A stretch of DNA of 64,000 bases from NCBI RefSeq assembly GCF_040741455.2, contig NZ_CP160328.2, positions 2,227,623-2,291,622 on the forward strand, given 5' to 3'. Of this stretch, positions 1 to 9,742 are shown one piece after another. The notes beneath the pieces are model-generated. The model saw only the letters and a program-made list of their open reading frames with translations. It was not told the origin of the DNA and did no database searches. Source of the stretch: Snodgrassella alvi (GTDB lineage: Bacteria; Pseudomonadota; Gammaproteobacteria; Burkholderiales; Neisseriaceae). Within the stretch, counting starts at the first letter, position 1; every line of letters starts with the position of its first letter. A program made the position numbers and the translations under genes.

Positions 1-1
1 T

Positions 2-340
2 CCCGGAGCCATGGCCAAAATGTTTGCCAGTTTGCAACGTCTAAACAGTCTTTCACCTAATACATTGTTCTATCCGGCACATGAATATACTGCGGCCAAT
101 CTAAGATTTGCGCATGCAGTTGAGCCGGATAATGAGGCAATCCAGAAAGCCTCAAGACAAGCTGAAACGCCGCCAACTCTGCCGGTTACATTAGTTCATG
201 AACGCACTATCAACCCTTTTTTACGTATCAGCCAGCCGCAGGTAATCGCCGCTGCAATACAACATAGTCTGCCGCGACAAAATGCTAATCAGCCGCTGGC
301 TGTTTTTACCTGCTTACGCGAATGGAAAAATCAATTCTGA
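2..340 (+). CDS. gloB: Hydroxyacylglutathione hydrolase (glyoxalase II), C-terminal part
   Basis: This is the 3' end of a gene that starts before the window; the frame is open from base 2 with no start codon needed. The visible part has the FYPAHEYTAANLRFA segment, whose histidine belongs to the metal-binding set of glyoxalase II, followed by the family's C-terminal helical domain that binds the glutathione part of the substrate. The enzyme hydrolyses S-lactoylglutathione to lactate and glutathione in the cytosol, the second step of methylglyoxal detoxification. The gene ends in TGA at 338-340. The N-terminal metallo-beta-lactamase core with the HxHxDH motif is outside the window, so intactness cannot be judged. 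Confidence 0.85.
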   Translation, partial: PGAMAKMFASLQRLNSLSPNTLFYPAHEYTAANLRFAHAVEPDNEAIQKASRQAETPPTLPVTLVHERTINPFLRISQPQVIAAAIQHSLPRQNANQPLAVFTCLREWKNQF

Positions 341-416
341 TTCCGATGCCGATTGCAGCATGTTATCATTAAGGCAGCATAATAACGAAGGAATAAATGA
401 GTTGAAACAAGGTTGA

Positions 417-1847
417 ATGCCTGATAAAGATGATATTGGACTGAAAAAATCAGGGAGCATTCAGCTTGTCAACTGCCGAAATATGAATACAACATCTCGA
501 TACAGGATGACCTGGAAACAACTGTTAAGTACCCAGCGTTTTAAACCGAACAATGGCAGTATCGTCCCAACCGTAACCGCGTCCAGTGAAGAAGGTGCAG
601 AAGCTTTACGTACAGATTTTCATATAGACTATGACCGTGTGGTGTTTTCCAGTGGTTTTCGCCGGCTAGCACGTAAAACACAGGTGCATCCATTTGCTTT
701 ACATGACCACACACACAATCGCCTGACACACAGTGTAGAAGTGGCTAGTGTGGGACGTAGTCTGGGGAATCGAGTCGGCGTAATGCTTGCAAATGGTGAT
801 TTTTTACCACCAGACAGTCACCCAGCTGATATCGGAGCCATTGTACAGGTGGCTTGTTTAGCGCATGATTTTGGCAATCCGCCATTTGGACATACTGGTG
901 AAGAGGCTTTGCGTGAATGGTTCCGTGATCCGCAACATGCACATTATTTACATAAACTCAGTGCCGTTGAACGCAATGATATTGAAACTTACGAAGGTAA
1001 TGCTCATAGCCTGCGTCTGGTAGCTAGTCTGGAAATGTATCAGAATGATGGCGGAATGCGGCTCACAGCGGCGGTTATCGGCGCTTTAATGAAATATCCT
1101 TGGACAAGTTCAGCACAAAAAGGGCGAAGTAAATTCAATATTTATCAGACTGAACTGCCTTTTATTCGCTGCGTAGCACAACAGCTAGGCTTGCTTACTG
1201 CGGGTGAGAATCAATGGGTACGGCATCCTTTATCCTATCTGATGGAAGCGGCTGATGATATTTGCTATGCATTACTCGATCTAGAAGATGCAGTCGAACT
1301 GGAACTATTGCAGGTAAAAGAAGTTGAGCAAATTTTATCTAGACTGATCAATCAGGAATATAACTTGCATTCAGACACTAGTCAGGCGCACTGTGCACGA
1401 TTGCGCGGTATCGCCATTGGCCGTGCTGTAGATGATATCGCGCATACCTTTATCAAGTATCATGGAGATTTATTAAACGGCGAATTTTGCGGTAAAGATC
1501 TTATTGAGCTGGCAAGTCCTGATGTTAGTGATGCGCTTAATGCTGCTAAGGATTTGGCATGTAAACGCATATTTCGTCATCAGAGCAAATTAATTACCGA
1601 AATCGCTACTTTCCCCTGTCTTGGTTCGATATTGGGTCTGCTGGTACCAGCAGTACATGACTTTATTAAAACCGACAAAATGAGCAAGCGGCAGGAGCTG
1701 GCTTTGTCATTATTGAAAGAGCAGAAACTAACTCGTGACGATAATTTGTATCAGGCTTATATGAAAGTGCTGGATTTTGTTGGCGGGATGACGGATAACA
1801 CAGCAGCGAAGCTGGCACGCGAAGTGTCGGGTATTGGCATGTTGTAA
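417..1847 (+). CDS. dgt: Deoxyguanosinetriphosphate triphosphohydrolase (dGTPase)
   Basis: An HD-superfamily phosphohydrolase that cleaves dGTP to deoxyguanosine and triphosphate. The HD metal site is visible as RLTHSVEVA (His105) and CLAHDFGNPPFGH (His150-Asp151), counting from the first Met. The C-terminal half keeps the family pattern, including YLMEAADDICYALLDLED. The first ATG at 417 has an AAGG five bases upstream, but the first 22 residues look unlike the family; ATG 483 or ATG 507 (MTWKQLLS) would give a more usual N-terminus. I kept 417 for the ribosome-binding site. The gene stands alone between gloB and the tRNA pair. Function is secure by motif; the start is not. Confidence 0.9.
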   Translation: MPDKDDIGLKKSGSIQLVNCRNMNTTSRYRMTWKQLLSTQRFKPNNGSIVPTVTASSEEGAEALRTDFHIDYDRVVFSSGFRRLARKTQVHPFALHDHTHNRLTHSVEVASVGRSLGNRVGVMLANGDFLPPDSHPADIGAIVQVACLAHDFGNPPFGHTGEEALREWFRDPQHAHYLHKLSAVERNDIETYEGNAHSLRLVASLEMYQNDGGMRLTAAVIGALMKYPWTSSAQKGRSKFNIYQTELPFIRCVAQQLGLLTAGENQWVRHPLSYLMEAADDICYALLDLEDAVELELLQVKEVEQILSRLINQEYNLHSDTSQAHCARLRGIAIGRAVDDIAHTFIKYHGDLLNGEFCGKDLIELASPDVSDALNAAKDLACKRIFRHQSKLITEIATFPCLGSILGLLVPAVHDFIKTDKMSKRQELALSLLKEQKLTRDDNLYQAYMKVLDFVGGMTDNTAAKLAREVSGIGML

Positions 1848-1929
1848 TTATTAGCACTGATTAAATGGATAAATAATTATTTAAATCATGTGTATAAATA
1901 TTATTTTTAATTTTGTGCGGTTTTTTTTC

Positions 1930-1958
1930 TTGCCAAAAAGCAAATTATTGCGTATTAT
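1930..1958 (+). promoter_or_regulatory. Sigma-70 promoter of the tRNA-Arg/tRNA-Glu unit
   Basis: TTGCCA at 1930-1935 and TATTAT at 1953-1958 are separated by exactly 17 bases, and a GC-rich discriminator (CGCGC) follows, as is usual for stable-RNA promoters. It lies about 47 bases upstream of the first tRNA. Confidence 0.7.
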
Positions 1959-2004
1959 CGCGCTTCTTGATTTTCGGTGACTCTTAAACGAGTTCGAAAG
2001 CAGT

Positions 2005-2081
2005 GCACCCGTAGCTCAGTTGGATAGAGTATCTGGCTACGAACCAGAGGGTCGGGCGTTCGAATCGCTCCGGGTGCACCA
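2005..2081 (+). tRNA. tRNA-Arg (anticodon ACG)
   Basis: A 77-base cloverleaf. The acceptor strands GCACCCG and CGGGTGC pair fully. The anticodon stem TCTGG/CCAGA encloses CTACGAA, so the anticodon is ACG. The T arm GGGCG-TTCGAAT-CGCTC is intact. The discriminator A and CCA end are encoded. The wobble adenosine is expected to be converted to inosine, as in other bacterial tRNA-Arg(ACG). Confidence 0.95.
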
Positions 2082-2091
2082 TCAAGCTAAC

Positions 2092-2166
2092 GCGCCCATC
2101 GTCTAGCGGTTAGGACATCGCCCTTTCACGGCGGTAACCGGGGTTCGATTCCCCGTGGGCGTGCCA
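2092..2166 (+). tRNA. tRNA-Glu (anticodon TTC)
   Basis: A 75-base cloverleaf starting 10 bases after tRNA-Arg. The anticodon loop CTTTCAC gives TTC. The T arm CGGGG-TTCGATT-CCCCG is perfect. The acceptor GCGCCCA pairs with TGGGCGT, with a G-U first pair. The CCA end is encoded. It is probably co-transcribed with tRNA-Arg from the promoter at 1930. Confidence 0.95.
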
Positions 2167-2172
2167 GATTCT

Positions 2173-2210
2173 AAAAACCTGTTTGATTGTTCAAACAGGT
2201 TTTTTTATTT
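2173..2210 (+). terminator. Intrinsic terminator of the tRNA unit
   Basis: A 14-bp perfect stem (AAAAACCTGTTTGA with TCAAACAGGTTTTT) around a TTGT loop runs into a T-rich tract. It starts 6 bases after the tRNA-Glu CCA end. Confidence 0.85.
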
Positions 2211-2780
2211 TCTTATTTAGAAAAAAGAATAATCTGACTATTTGTAGGTGATAAAATACAGATACAGTGATATGTTTTAGATAAATATTTGAAATATTAA
2301 ATAATTCATGATTATTATAGAATCAGGCTGAAATCACAATTGCATTTTATAAATGAGATATACATCTGCTAACGTAGAATGTATGTTTATCAGTTATGCT
2401 TGAAGCTATTACTGTTGAATAACGGCCACTTGAAATCAATTTCGGATTTTGTCTTAACCGATGATAGTTGCTGGTTTGCTCTCCCAAATATCATTCAAGT
2501 ATAAGATGGCATAAAAAAATAAGAAATAATTTTAAAAAATATATAAATACAAATGATATTAATATATTGATAAATAATGAAATCATTATAATTATATTCA
2601 ATAATCCTAAACAATTCATTCAGACATCGATAGATAAAACGAGCTAAAGAATGCACAGATAAATCTTGAGCGGGATTTTGAACTTATAAATGATGAAAAA
2701 CTTAAAAAGGGATTGATTTTTATAAAAATTGTGTGCAAGTAAAGTGTTAGTAGGATTTTAAATCCCGTAACCATCATCCT
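2211..2780. other. AT-rich intergenic region between the tRNA unit and recG
   Basis: About 570 bases with no gene I can support. The recG gene ends at its right edge. The only possible coding trace is a start-less open stretch on the plus strand at 2638-2742 (34 sense codons) with protein-like composition. A stretch that short can easily arise by chance in AT-rich DNA. Confidence 0.5.
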
Positions 2781-4817
2781 TTATACACCAAGATAAGCAG
2801 CTCGTTGCGCCAGCCAGCGCTGTAAATGCTTTCTGACCACTTGTGGTTGCTGATTAATCAGCAGTGGTGCCAGATTGCGGGCTTTTTCCAGTAAGGGCAA
2901 GTCCTCTTCCAAATTTGCAAAACGCAGCATTGGTACACCGCTTTGACGCGCGCCAAGAAACTCTCCCGGTCCACGGATATTCAAATCCTGCCGAGCAATC
3001 TCAAATCCATCGGTATTTTCATAAATCACTTTCAAACGGGCTTTTGCCAAATCGCTCAACGGTTCACTAAACAATAAAACACAGCGACTGGCCGCAGAAC
3101 CACGACCCACACGACCACGTAGCTGATGCAGCTGCGCTAGCCCCATCCGTTCTGCATGTTCAATGACCATCAAGCTGGCATTTGGGACATCTACACCCAC
3201 TTCAATGACCGTTGTGGCTACCAGCACCTGTATCGTGCCAGCCGCAAATGCGGCCATCACTTCTGCTTTTTCCGTCGATTTCATGCGCCCATATATCAGG
3301 CCAATGTTTAGCTGGGGTAATGCCGCTTGTAACTGGGCAACGGTATCAACTGCCGTCTGTAACTGTAATGTTTCCGACTCTTCGATTAACGGGCACACCC
3401 AGTACACTTGCCGACCCTGAATGCAGGTATGTTGTACCAGTTTTTCAACTTCCTGCCGACGCGTACTGTTGACCAGTCGGGTCACTATAGGGGTGCGTCC
3501 CGGTGGTAATTCATCAATAACTGAGACGTCCAGATCAGCAAAGAAGCTCATGGCTAATGTGCGTGGTATCGGTGTAGCAGACATCATCAACTGATGTACA
3601 TCACTGCCCTTATTTTTCAGTGCTAAACGTTGAGCTACGCCAAAGCGGTGCTGTTCATCAACAATGACTAAACCCAAATTATGAAACGAAATATCTTCCT
3701 GAAACAGGGCATGTGTACCTACAGCAAGTTGCATTGTTCCATTTGCCAGCTCTGTTTTGGTTTTTTCTCTAGCTTTTTTGCGCACACTGCCCGAGAGCCA
3801 GCCAACTGTTATGCCTTGAGAGGCAAACCATTGTTGAAATTTCAGATAATGTTGTTCTGCCAGAATTTCTGTGGGCGCCATTATTGCAACCTGAAAACCT
3901 GCTTCCACCGCAATAGCGGCGGCCAGTGCACATACAATGGTTTTACCACTGCCTACATCTCCCTGTAATAGACGATGCATTGGATGTGTTTGTGCCAGAT
4001 CGGTTTTGATTTCATTAATAGCACGTTGCTGGGCACTGGTTAAAGCAAAACCTAAATTTGTCTGTAGAAGCTTGCTGATGTGTCCATCACCAGATAAAGC
4101 TGCAGCATGTCCTTTTAATCGCTGCTGGCGTGCCAGCCGCATCGATAGTTGCTGTGCCAGTAACTCATCAAATTTCAATCGTTGCCAGGCAGGTAAGGTG
4201 CCTTGATGTAAATCCTGTACTGAGTATTCTGGTGGAGGAGAATGCAGAAATTTCAGACTTTGTAATAATGGTGGTAAGTGCAATTGCTGCAATAGCTCAT
4301 CAGGTAATGTATCGTCGTCAGGCAGATGTTTCAGTGCGGCCTGAATCAGCCGCCGCAATGCAGGTTGATTCAGGCCATTAACCGTGGGATAAACAGGAGT
4401 TAGACTTTCTGATAGTCCTTGCTCAATATCAGTGCGGATTTTTGGATGCACCATTTCATCACCAAAAAAACCGTGTCTGATTTCTCCCAACGCCCGAATC
4501 ACTTTCCCTTCTGCTAGTTGCTTTTGCTGACTGGGGTAAAAGTGAATAAATCGCAGATACAGAACATGTCCGGATAAATCTTGTACTTGTACGATTAACT
4601 GCTTACGGGGACGAAACTGGATTTGCTGATGAATGACCGTGGCTTCAATCTGTACGGGAATACCGGCACGAGCATCGGCAATTGGGGTAATATGAGTTTC
4701 ATCCTCATAGCGTAAAGGCAGATGCAGAGCCAGATCCCAGATATTATTGATATTGAGCTTGGCCAGTTTAGCCTGCGTGGCGGTACTGACAGGGAAAGGA
4801 AAATCTGCTGTAGACAT
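2781..4817 (-). CDS. recG: ATP-dependent DNA helicase RecG
   Basis: A superfamily 2 helicase that remodels stalled replication forks and Holliday junctions. The N-terminal OB-fold wedge domain (about residues 45-150) precedes the helicase core. Walker A is GDVGSGKT at 286-293 and the DExH box is DEQH at 387-390. Motif III is MSATPIPRTLA and motif VI is QLRGRVGRG. At 678 residues it is close to the E. coli length of 693. It is transcribed alone, converging on the tRNA unit. No truncation or frameshift is seen. Confidence 0.97.
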   Translation of the reverse strand: MSTADFPFPVSTATQAKLAKLNINNIWDLALHLPLRYEDETHITPIADARAGIPVQIEATVIHQQIQFRPRKQLIVQVQDLSGHVLYLRFIHFYPSQQKQLAEGKVIRALGEIRHGFFGDEMVHPKIRTDIEQGLSESLTPVYPTVNGLNQPALRRLIQAALKHLPDDDTLPDELLQQLHLPPLLQSLKFLHSPPPEYSVQDLHQGTLPAWQRLKFDELLAQQLSMRLARQQRLKGHAAALSGDGHISKLLQTNLGFALTSAQQRAINEIKTDLAQTHPMHRLLQGDVGSGKTIVCALAAAIAVEAGFQVAIMAPTEILAEQHYLKFQQWFASQGITVGWLSGSVRKKAREKTKTELANGTMQLAVGTHALFQEDISFHNLGLVIVDEQHRFGVAQRLALKNKGSDVHQLMMSATPIPRTLAMSFFADLDVSVIDELPPGRTPIVTRLVNSTRRQEVEKLVQHTCIQGRQVYWVCPLIEESETLQLQTAVDTVAQLQAALPQLNIGLIYGRMKSTEKAEVMAAFAAGTIQVLVATTVIEVGVDVPNASLMVIEHAERMGLAQLHQLRGRVGRGSAASRCVLLFSEPLSDLAKARLKVIYENTDGFEIARQDLNIRGPGEFLGARQSGVPMLRFANLEEDLPLLEKARNLAPLLINQQPQVVRKHLQRWLAQRAAYLGV

Positions 4818-4975
4818 GGTCAGACAGTTAAGAAACAGGAAATATCCTAGTTAACATAACACGATTACACGCATCATGCTATTCCTGCTGATACCATGTA
4901 GATGTAATAATTAAGAAACTTTGGCTGCCAAATAGTTTTTTATGAGCAAAACCAGAAATAGAGTTATATTAAGTA

Positions 4976-5030
4976 TAAAAAATACCCGTTTTACAGATCG
5001 AGTTTTAATTTCGCTGCAAAACGGGTAATG
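4976..5030 (-). terminator. Terminator downstream of ilvD
   Basis: On the minus strand a 10-bp stem (TACCCGTTTT with AAAACGGGTA) encloses a 25-base loop and is followed by a run of six T. It starts about 13 bases after the ilvD stop codon. Confidence 0.75.
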
Positions 5031-5040
5031 TTTAGATTAA

Positions 5041-6909
5041 TTAATCCTGCCTCTCTACCTGAGATACATCACGAACTGCACCAGTATCGGCACTTGTAGT
5101 CATGGCGGCATAAGCGCGCAATGCAACGGAAACATGGCGTTGACGTTTTACCGGTTTCCATGCACGAGCACCACGGCTTTCCATTTCTGCTCGACGCTGC
5201 GCTAATTCTGCATCGGTGACTGCCAAATGTATGCGTCGCTGCGGAATGTCTATTTCAATGATATCGCCCTCATGCACCAGCCCAATATTGCCACCTTCGG
5301 CTGCTTCAGGAGAAGCATGTCCGATAGACAAACCGGATGTACCACCGGAAAAACGGCCGTCGGTGAGTAGAGCACAGGCTTTGCCCAGACCTTTGGATTT
5401 CAGGTAACTGGTCGGGTAGAGCATTTCCTGCATACCGGGCCCCCCTTTGGGACCTTCATAACGAATAACGACAACATCGCCAGCCACAACCTGATTACCC
5501 AGTATCGCTTCAACAGCCTCATCCTGACTTTCAAATACACGGGCACGGCCAGTGAATTTCAGAATACTATCGTCGACACCGGCGGTTTTCACCACACAGC
5601 CACGTTCAGCCAGATTACCAAACAACACTGCCAAACCGCCATCCTGTGAGTAGGCATGCTCTTTATCACGAATACAACCGTTTTCGCGATCTAAATCAAG
5701 CTCAGGCCAGATGCAGCTTTGTGAAAAAGCCTCAGTAGAGCGTACACCACCCGGAGCCGCCTGATAACGGTGACGGGCATCAGTATTGGCTGGATCGCTG
5801 ATGTCCCAATGTAAGATGGCTTCGGCCAATGTAGGCATATGTACAGTGTGTACACTGGTATCCAGCAAGCCGGCACGATTTAGCTGGGACAGTATAGCCA
5901 TCACGCCTCCGGCGCGATGAACATCTTCCATATGATATTTTTGTGTGGCCGGTGCCACCTTGCACAGACAGGGTACATGCCGGCTCAACTGATCAATATC
6001 TGCCATTTTAAAATTCACACCAGCTTCAGTCGCAGCGGCAAGTAGGTGTAATACCGTATTGGTAGAACCTCCCATGGCAATATCCAGACTCATGGCATTA
6101 TTGAACGCAGCCTTTGTTGCAATACTTCGTGGCAGCACACTGCTATCATCCTGTTCATAATAGCGTTTGGTAAGCTCAACAATTCGTCGGCCGGCCTCAA
6201 GGAACAGTTCTTTGCGTAGACTATGAGTGGCCAATAGTGAGCCATTACCGGGTAAAGATAAGCCCAGTGCCTCTGTCAGGCAATTCATAGAATTAGCGGT
6301 AAACATACCCGAACATGAACCACAGGTTGGGCAGGCACTGCGCTCCACTTTAGCAACGGTTTCATCGCTGATTTTATCGTTACCGGCCTCAATCATGGCA
6401 TCAATCAGATCCAGTTTGCGTGTGTGCTGCTGGCCGTCTGTAGTGGCGATGATTTTACCGGCTTCCATAGGGCCACCAGAAACAAATATAGTTGGAATAT
6501 TGAGACGCATTGACGCCATTAGCATGCCCGGGGTGATTTTGTCACAATTGGATATGCACACTAAGGCATCAGCGCAATGCGCATTAACCATATATTCAAC
6601 GCTATCTGCAATCAAATCGCGTGAGGGTAGGCTGTAAAGCATACCTTCATGCCCCATGGCGATGCCATCATCTACGGCAATAGTATTAAATTCTTTAGCG
6701 ATCCCGCCGGAACGCTCAATTTCACGTGCAACCAATTGACCGATATTGTGTAGATGTACGTGGCCTGGTACAAATTGAGTAAAAGAGTTGGCAATAGCGA
6801 TAATTGGTTTGCCAAAATCTTGATCGGCGACACCGGTGGCGCGCCATAGTGCACGCGCACCGGCCATATTTCGCCCGTTTGTGGATGTCTGCGAACGGTA
6901 TTGTGGCAT
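5041..6909 (-). CDS. ilvD: Dihydroxy-acid dehydratase
   Basis: Dehydrates 2,3-dihydroxy-isovalerate and 2,3-dihydroxy-3-methylvalerate to the 2-keto acids in valine and isoleucine synthesis. Cluster-binding cysteines are visible in [11 protein letters not shown] and [12 protein letters not shown], and [10 protein letters not shown] lies near the C-terminus. The length of 622 residues is normal for the family. An AAGGGA ribosome-binding site lies just upstream of the ATG at 6909. It is a single-gene unit with its own terminator; no other ilv gene is in the window. Confidence 0.97.
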   Translation of the reverse strand: MPQYRSQTSTNGRNMAGARALWRATGVADQDFGKPIIAIANSFTQFVPGHVHLHNIGQLVAREIERSGGIAKEFNTIAVDDGIAMGHEGMLYSLPSRDLIADSVEYMVNAHCADALVCISNCDKITPGMLMASMRLNIPTIFVSGGPMEAGKIIATTDGQQHTRKLDLIDAMIEAGNDKISDETVAKVERSACPTCGSCSGMFTANSMNCLTEALGLSLPGNGSLLATHSLRKELFLEAGRRIVELTKRYYEQDDSSVLPRSIATKAAFNNAMSLDIAMGGSTNTVLHLLAAATEAGVNFKMADIDQLSRHVPCLCKVAPATQKYHMEDVHRAGGVMAILSQLNRAGLLDTSVHTVHMPTLAEAILHWDISDPANTDARHRYQAAPGGVRSTEAFSQSCIWPELDLDRENGCIRDKEHAYSQDGGLAVLFGNLAERGCVVKTAGVDDSILKFTGRARVFESQDEAVEAILGNQVVAGDVVVIRYEGPKGGPGMQEMLYPTSYLKSKGLGKACALLTDGRFSGGTSGLSIGHASPEAAEGGNIGLVHEGDIIEIDIPQRRIHLAVTDAELAQRRAEMESRGARAWKPVKRQRHVSVALRAYAAMTTSADTGAVRDVSQVERQD

Positions 6910-7002
6910 GATGCATTCCCTTGTATTGTTTTTTATGTGTAAATGTAAAACAACTGTCAGCTATGGTACGCAGGCAGTTGATGTTTGTAAACTCAAAGCA
7001 TG

Positions 7003-7530
7003 CTCTGATTACAATTGTTTTGGCTAGATAGTCTTCAAGCGTACGATGGAAATTCTCAGTATGAAACGCATTATCATACAAATGACATAAAAATAGTGCA
7101 ATCAGATTGGGTTGATTCAATGTAGGAATGATATCTGGATAGATAATCAAATTTATTGTTAGATTAATGACTATTAGCCCAAAAAAGACAATACAGAACG
7201 CATTAAAACTGTCCCTATAAACCTGGGATTGTTTCTGTTAATCACGATCACTATTATGACTATTAGTTTTTGCCAAATTTTTGCCTTTTGGTACTCATTA
7301 ATATACTCTGGCCAAAAAAAAAGATTATAAAGGTAAAAAAACACCTAATACGATATCGAATTTTTGAGCCATTTTGCTGTGGAATATTACACCAAAAAGG
7401 TAAATAAAATCGTTCCTAGCATTAATCACAGATATAAAATAAGTCAGTTAACGATAACCGTTATGGTACGTTTCTAAGGTGAAGCTAGTTCAACTTTAAT
7501 TTCAGACTCATCGAATGAAAACGGCTCATA
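7003..7530 (-). pseudogene. Decayed RDD-family membrane protein gene
   Basis: This stretch aligns by eye, in order, with the intact RDD gene at 8101-8679. The N-terminal EVELASPWNR of the intact copy appears here as KVELASP followed by a TAG where the Trp codon would be. ILMSKKGQSLGK appears as ILMSTKRQKFGK in one frame. GRNPGFIGTVLLRE appears as NNPRFIGTVLMRS in another frame. HRTLQDYLARTIVI appears as HRTLEDYLAKTIVI, now reading on past the normal end. A nonsense codon and at least two frame changes make it non-functional. An open frame overlapping this segment (6722-7150) is only the read-through of the C-terminal piece. Confidence 0.8.
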
Positions 7531-8100
7531 TAAATATTTTGTGATTAAAAATTGGAAATTATCAGTTATATATATTGATAAGATTCAGAACCAATAACAG
7601 CTGACAATGTGTAATATGATAATACTTATAAGAATCAACAGATGATAAAACGGTTAGCCGACTCGATATACATTAAAACCTAGTATAAACAATTATTTTA
7701 GAAATAGTTCCAAATGACGCTGAACTTAGTATCTTATTATTTTATGGTAATATATTATTAACTGATATTAATGAGCGCATATTGCAAAATATTTAGAAAA
7801 ATTTTTTTTAAACTAATTTTCTTGATTTGCATAAATGTATTTGGTAATTTTTGTATTAAAAACATAATTTGATTAATTATTTAAATTTATATAATAAGGT
7901 GAGTGAAAGCAAAGCATGATATGAATAAAGTTGTTTTCTATATTGATTATCTGTGAGTTGATAGAGCAGCTTATATCACTGCTCTATCTGATTTGGTTAA
8001 CTGACTCACTAATGCTTGTCATCATAGTTTAAAACAGTCTATGTTGTTTTAAAAATAAATTTATACATAAAAATATTTAGTTAATTAACACATACTATGT
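7531..8100. other. AT-rich gap between the RDD pseudogene and an intact RDD gene
   Basis: About 570 bases with no supported gene. A start-less plus-strand open stretch at 7689-7796 (35 sense codons) reads like protein, and a short ATG-led piece at about 7642-7686 precedes it in another frame. Both are short enough to be chance. No terminator-like hairpin was recognised. Confidence 0.45.
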
Positions 8101-8679
8101 TTAGTTATTAACTTTGATTACTATTGTGCGGGCTAAATAATCCTGAAGTGTACGATGGAGGGTTTTTTTTCTAAAAAGCATTACTAGCAGAATAAATGGT
8201 ATTAGATATTCAAAAAAATTACTGGTTAATGTGTCAGGAAAATTTAAGAGACCCACAAAAACAAACGTTAATATTAACGAAACAATAGTGGCAATCATAT
8301 TAAAAACCATTTCACGGAGTAAAACTGTACCGATAAATCCAGGATTTCGTCCATCCATGCCAATAACTTTGATATTCATCATCCGCTTGCCTAACGATTG
8401 ACCTTTTTTACTCATTAATATAATTTGCCAGATTCCATAAATGGTTAGCGGTATCATTATCCATAATACAGGACCTATCAGATTATAACCTATAGATTTT
8501 GATCGAATCATTTCTATGATAAGGATGATTATTCCTGGTGTTACAACTATCGATGTCAACAGAGTATTGATGATGTAGGCGGCAATTCTGTTCCACGGAC
8601 TAGCCAGTTCAACTTCTGTTTCTTTTTCAGACTGAGCATCCACGAGATTAGAATAAAAATTTTCGAGGTTATTAGGCAT
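8101..8679 (-). CDS. RDD-family integral membrane protein
   Basis: A 192-residue protein with several hydrophobic segments. Motifs typical of the RDD domain are an early ELASPWNRIAAYIIN, then SKKGQSLGKRMMNIKV with NPGF after it, and a late HRTLQDYLARTIV. RDD proteins are poorly characterised; some have been linked to ion or solute transport, so no specific role is assigned. It is the middle of three RDD loci on the same strand (pseudogene at 7003, this gene, and 8938). The ribosome-binding site is weak. It is not in an obvious operon with a gene of known function. Confidence 0.8.
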   Translation of the reverse strand: MPNNLENFYSNLVDAQSEKETEVELASPWNRIAAYIINTLLTSIVVTPGIIILIIEMIRSKSIGYNLIGPVLWIMIPLTIYGIWQIILMSKKGQSLGKRMMNIKVIGMDGRNPGFIGTVLLREMVFNMIATIVSLILTFVFVGLLNFPDTLTSNFFEYLIPFILLVMLFRKKTLHRTLQDYLARTIVIKVNN

Positions 8680-8937
8680 AATAATTGTCTATCGGTTATT
8701 GTAAAGGATGGGTTAAGTTTATAATTCAATGCTATTATTTAAGCATTTAAAATCAAATATTCTAAAGATTGCTATTTGTTTTTTCAACGTTTTGAAAATT
8801 AATATTCAAAATAGTTGCTGAATTTCTATGTATTTTTTCTTAAGTTTTTAGATGTAAGTGGTATGTCAATATAAGAAATAGTTGTAGCGTAATTTTTACT
8901 TAATCGACATTAATTATACAATCACAAATACAGTTGC

Positions 8938-9588
8938 TCATTTAGGGAGTGTAATTCTGATTCTTTCATCTTTAACGGTATTTTTAGTAGAAACAACAAT
9001 GGTACCAGCCATAAAATCCTGAAATGTACGTCGGTTCCATTTTTTAATAAATACCATAGCAGGAACTAACATAAATACAAAATATCCGATACCGAGTGTG
9101 ATTAAACTAAAAACAATTACCAGAATTTGATAAATTAATTCACGCAAAATTACATTACGGGCAAAGCCTGGATTTTCTCCATTTGTTCGGATGACCCAGA
9201 TTTTAAGTATGCGTTTACCTATAGATTGTCCGTATTTGCTCATCCAGTAAACCTGCCATAAAGTATAAACAATCAGTACAATAAAGGTTAAACCAATAAT
9301 AAATTTTGTGGCAGGCTGGCTTATCCAGCTTACAAAATCTAGATTTTGATACTGATGTAGATCAGTTGCATTATCTGTATCGTAATCGGCATTATCTGGG
9401 ATCGATAAACACATTTGAATATATAAAGGTATAAAAATCAAAGAAGTTAATACCTGATTGATCATTACGGCACTCATACGATGGGCGGGGGAGGCCAGCT
9501 CCAGTCCATCTTTTGGCAGAGCAGGACAGGATTGCTGGTGTATGCCTAGATTTGAAACTGAAACTTTTATATTAGATTTATTTTGCAT
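8938..9588 (-). CDS. RDD-family integral membrane protein, second copy
   Basis: A 216-residue paralogue of the upstream/downstream RDD loci. It has GLELASPAHRMSAVMIN near the start, SKYGQSIGKRILKIWVI plus NPGF in the middle, and RRTFQDFMAGTIVV near the end. It differs from its neighbour by a longer, Asp/Asn-rich loop after the first membrane segment (around residues 60-85) and by a charged C-terminal tail. Several membrane helices are evident. It lies about 260 bases from the next RDD gene, so the two may or may not share a transcript. The function is unknown. Confidence 0.8.
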   Translation of the reverse strand: MQNKSNIKVSVSNLGIHQQSCPALPKDGLELASPAHRMSAVMINQVLTSLIFIPLYIQMCLSIPDNADYDTDNATDLHQYQNLDFVSWISQPATKFIIGLTFIVLIVYTLWQVYWMSKYGQSIGKRILKIWVIRTNGENPGFARNVILRELIYQILVIVFSLITLGIGYFVFMLVPAMVFIKKWNRRTFQDFMAGTIVVSTKNTVKDERIRITLPK

Positions 9589-9684
9589 AAAATTATCATG
9601 GAAATTATATACACTATTGTAAATATAGGATGAATTTTAAGCAATATATGTTAAATATTATGAATTATGATCAGTACTTATTTT

Positions 9685-9716
9685 GTAAAAAAAGCAGACT
9701 GTTTGTCAGTCTGCTT
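9685..9716 (-). terminator. Terminator of the ribH-nusB unit
   Basis: On the minus strand a 10-bp stem (AAGCAGACTG with CAGTCTGCTT) with a 5-base loop is followed by a run of seven T. It lies 27 bases after the nusB stop codon. Confidence 0.85.
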
Positions 9717-9742
9717 GTCATTCTGCAAAAATAAAACTTGTT

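Noticed and set aside
6722..7150. 142-residue minus-strand open frame
   Set aside because: Its first third is the C-terminal piece of the decayed RDD gene and the rest reads antisense-frame through the 5' end of ilvD; it is not a gene.
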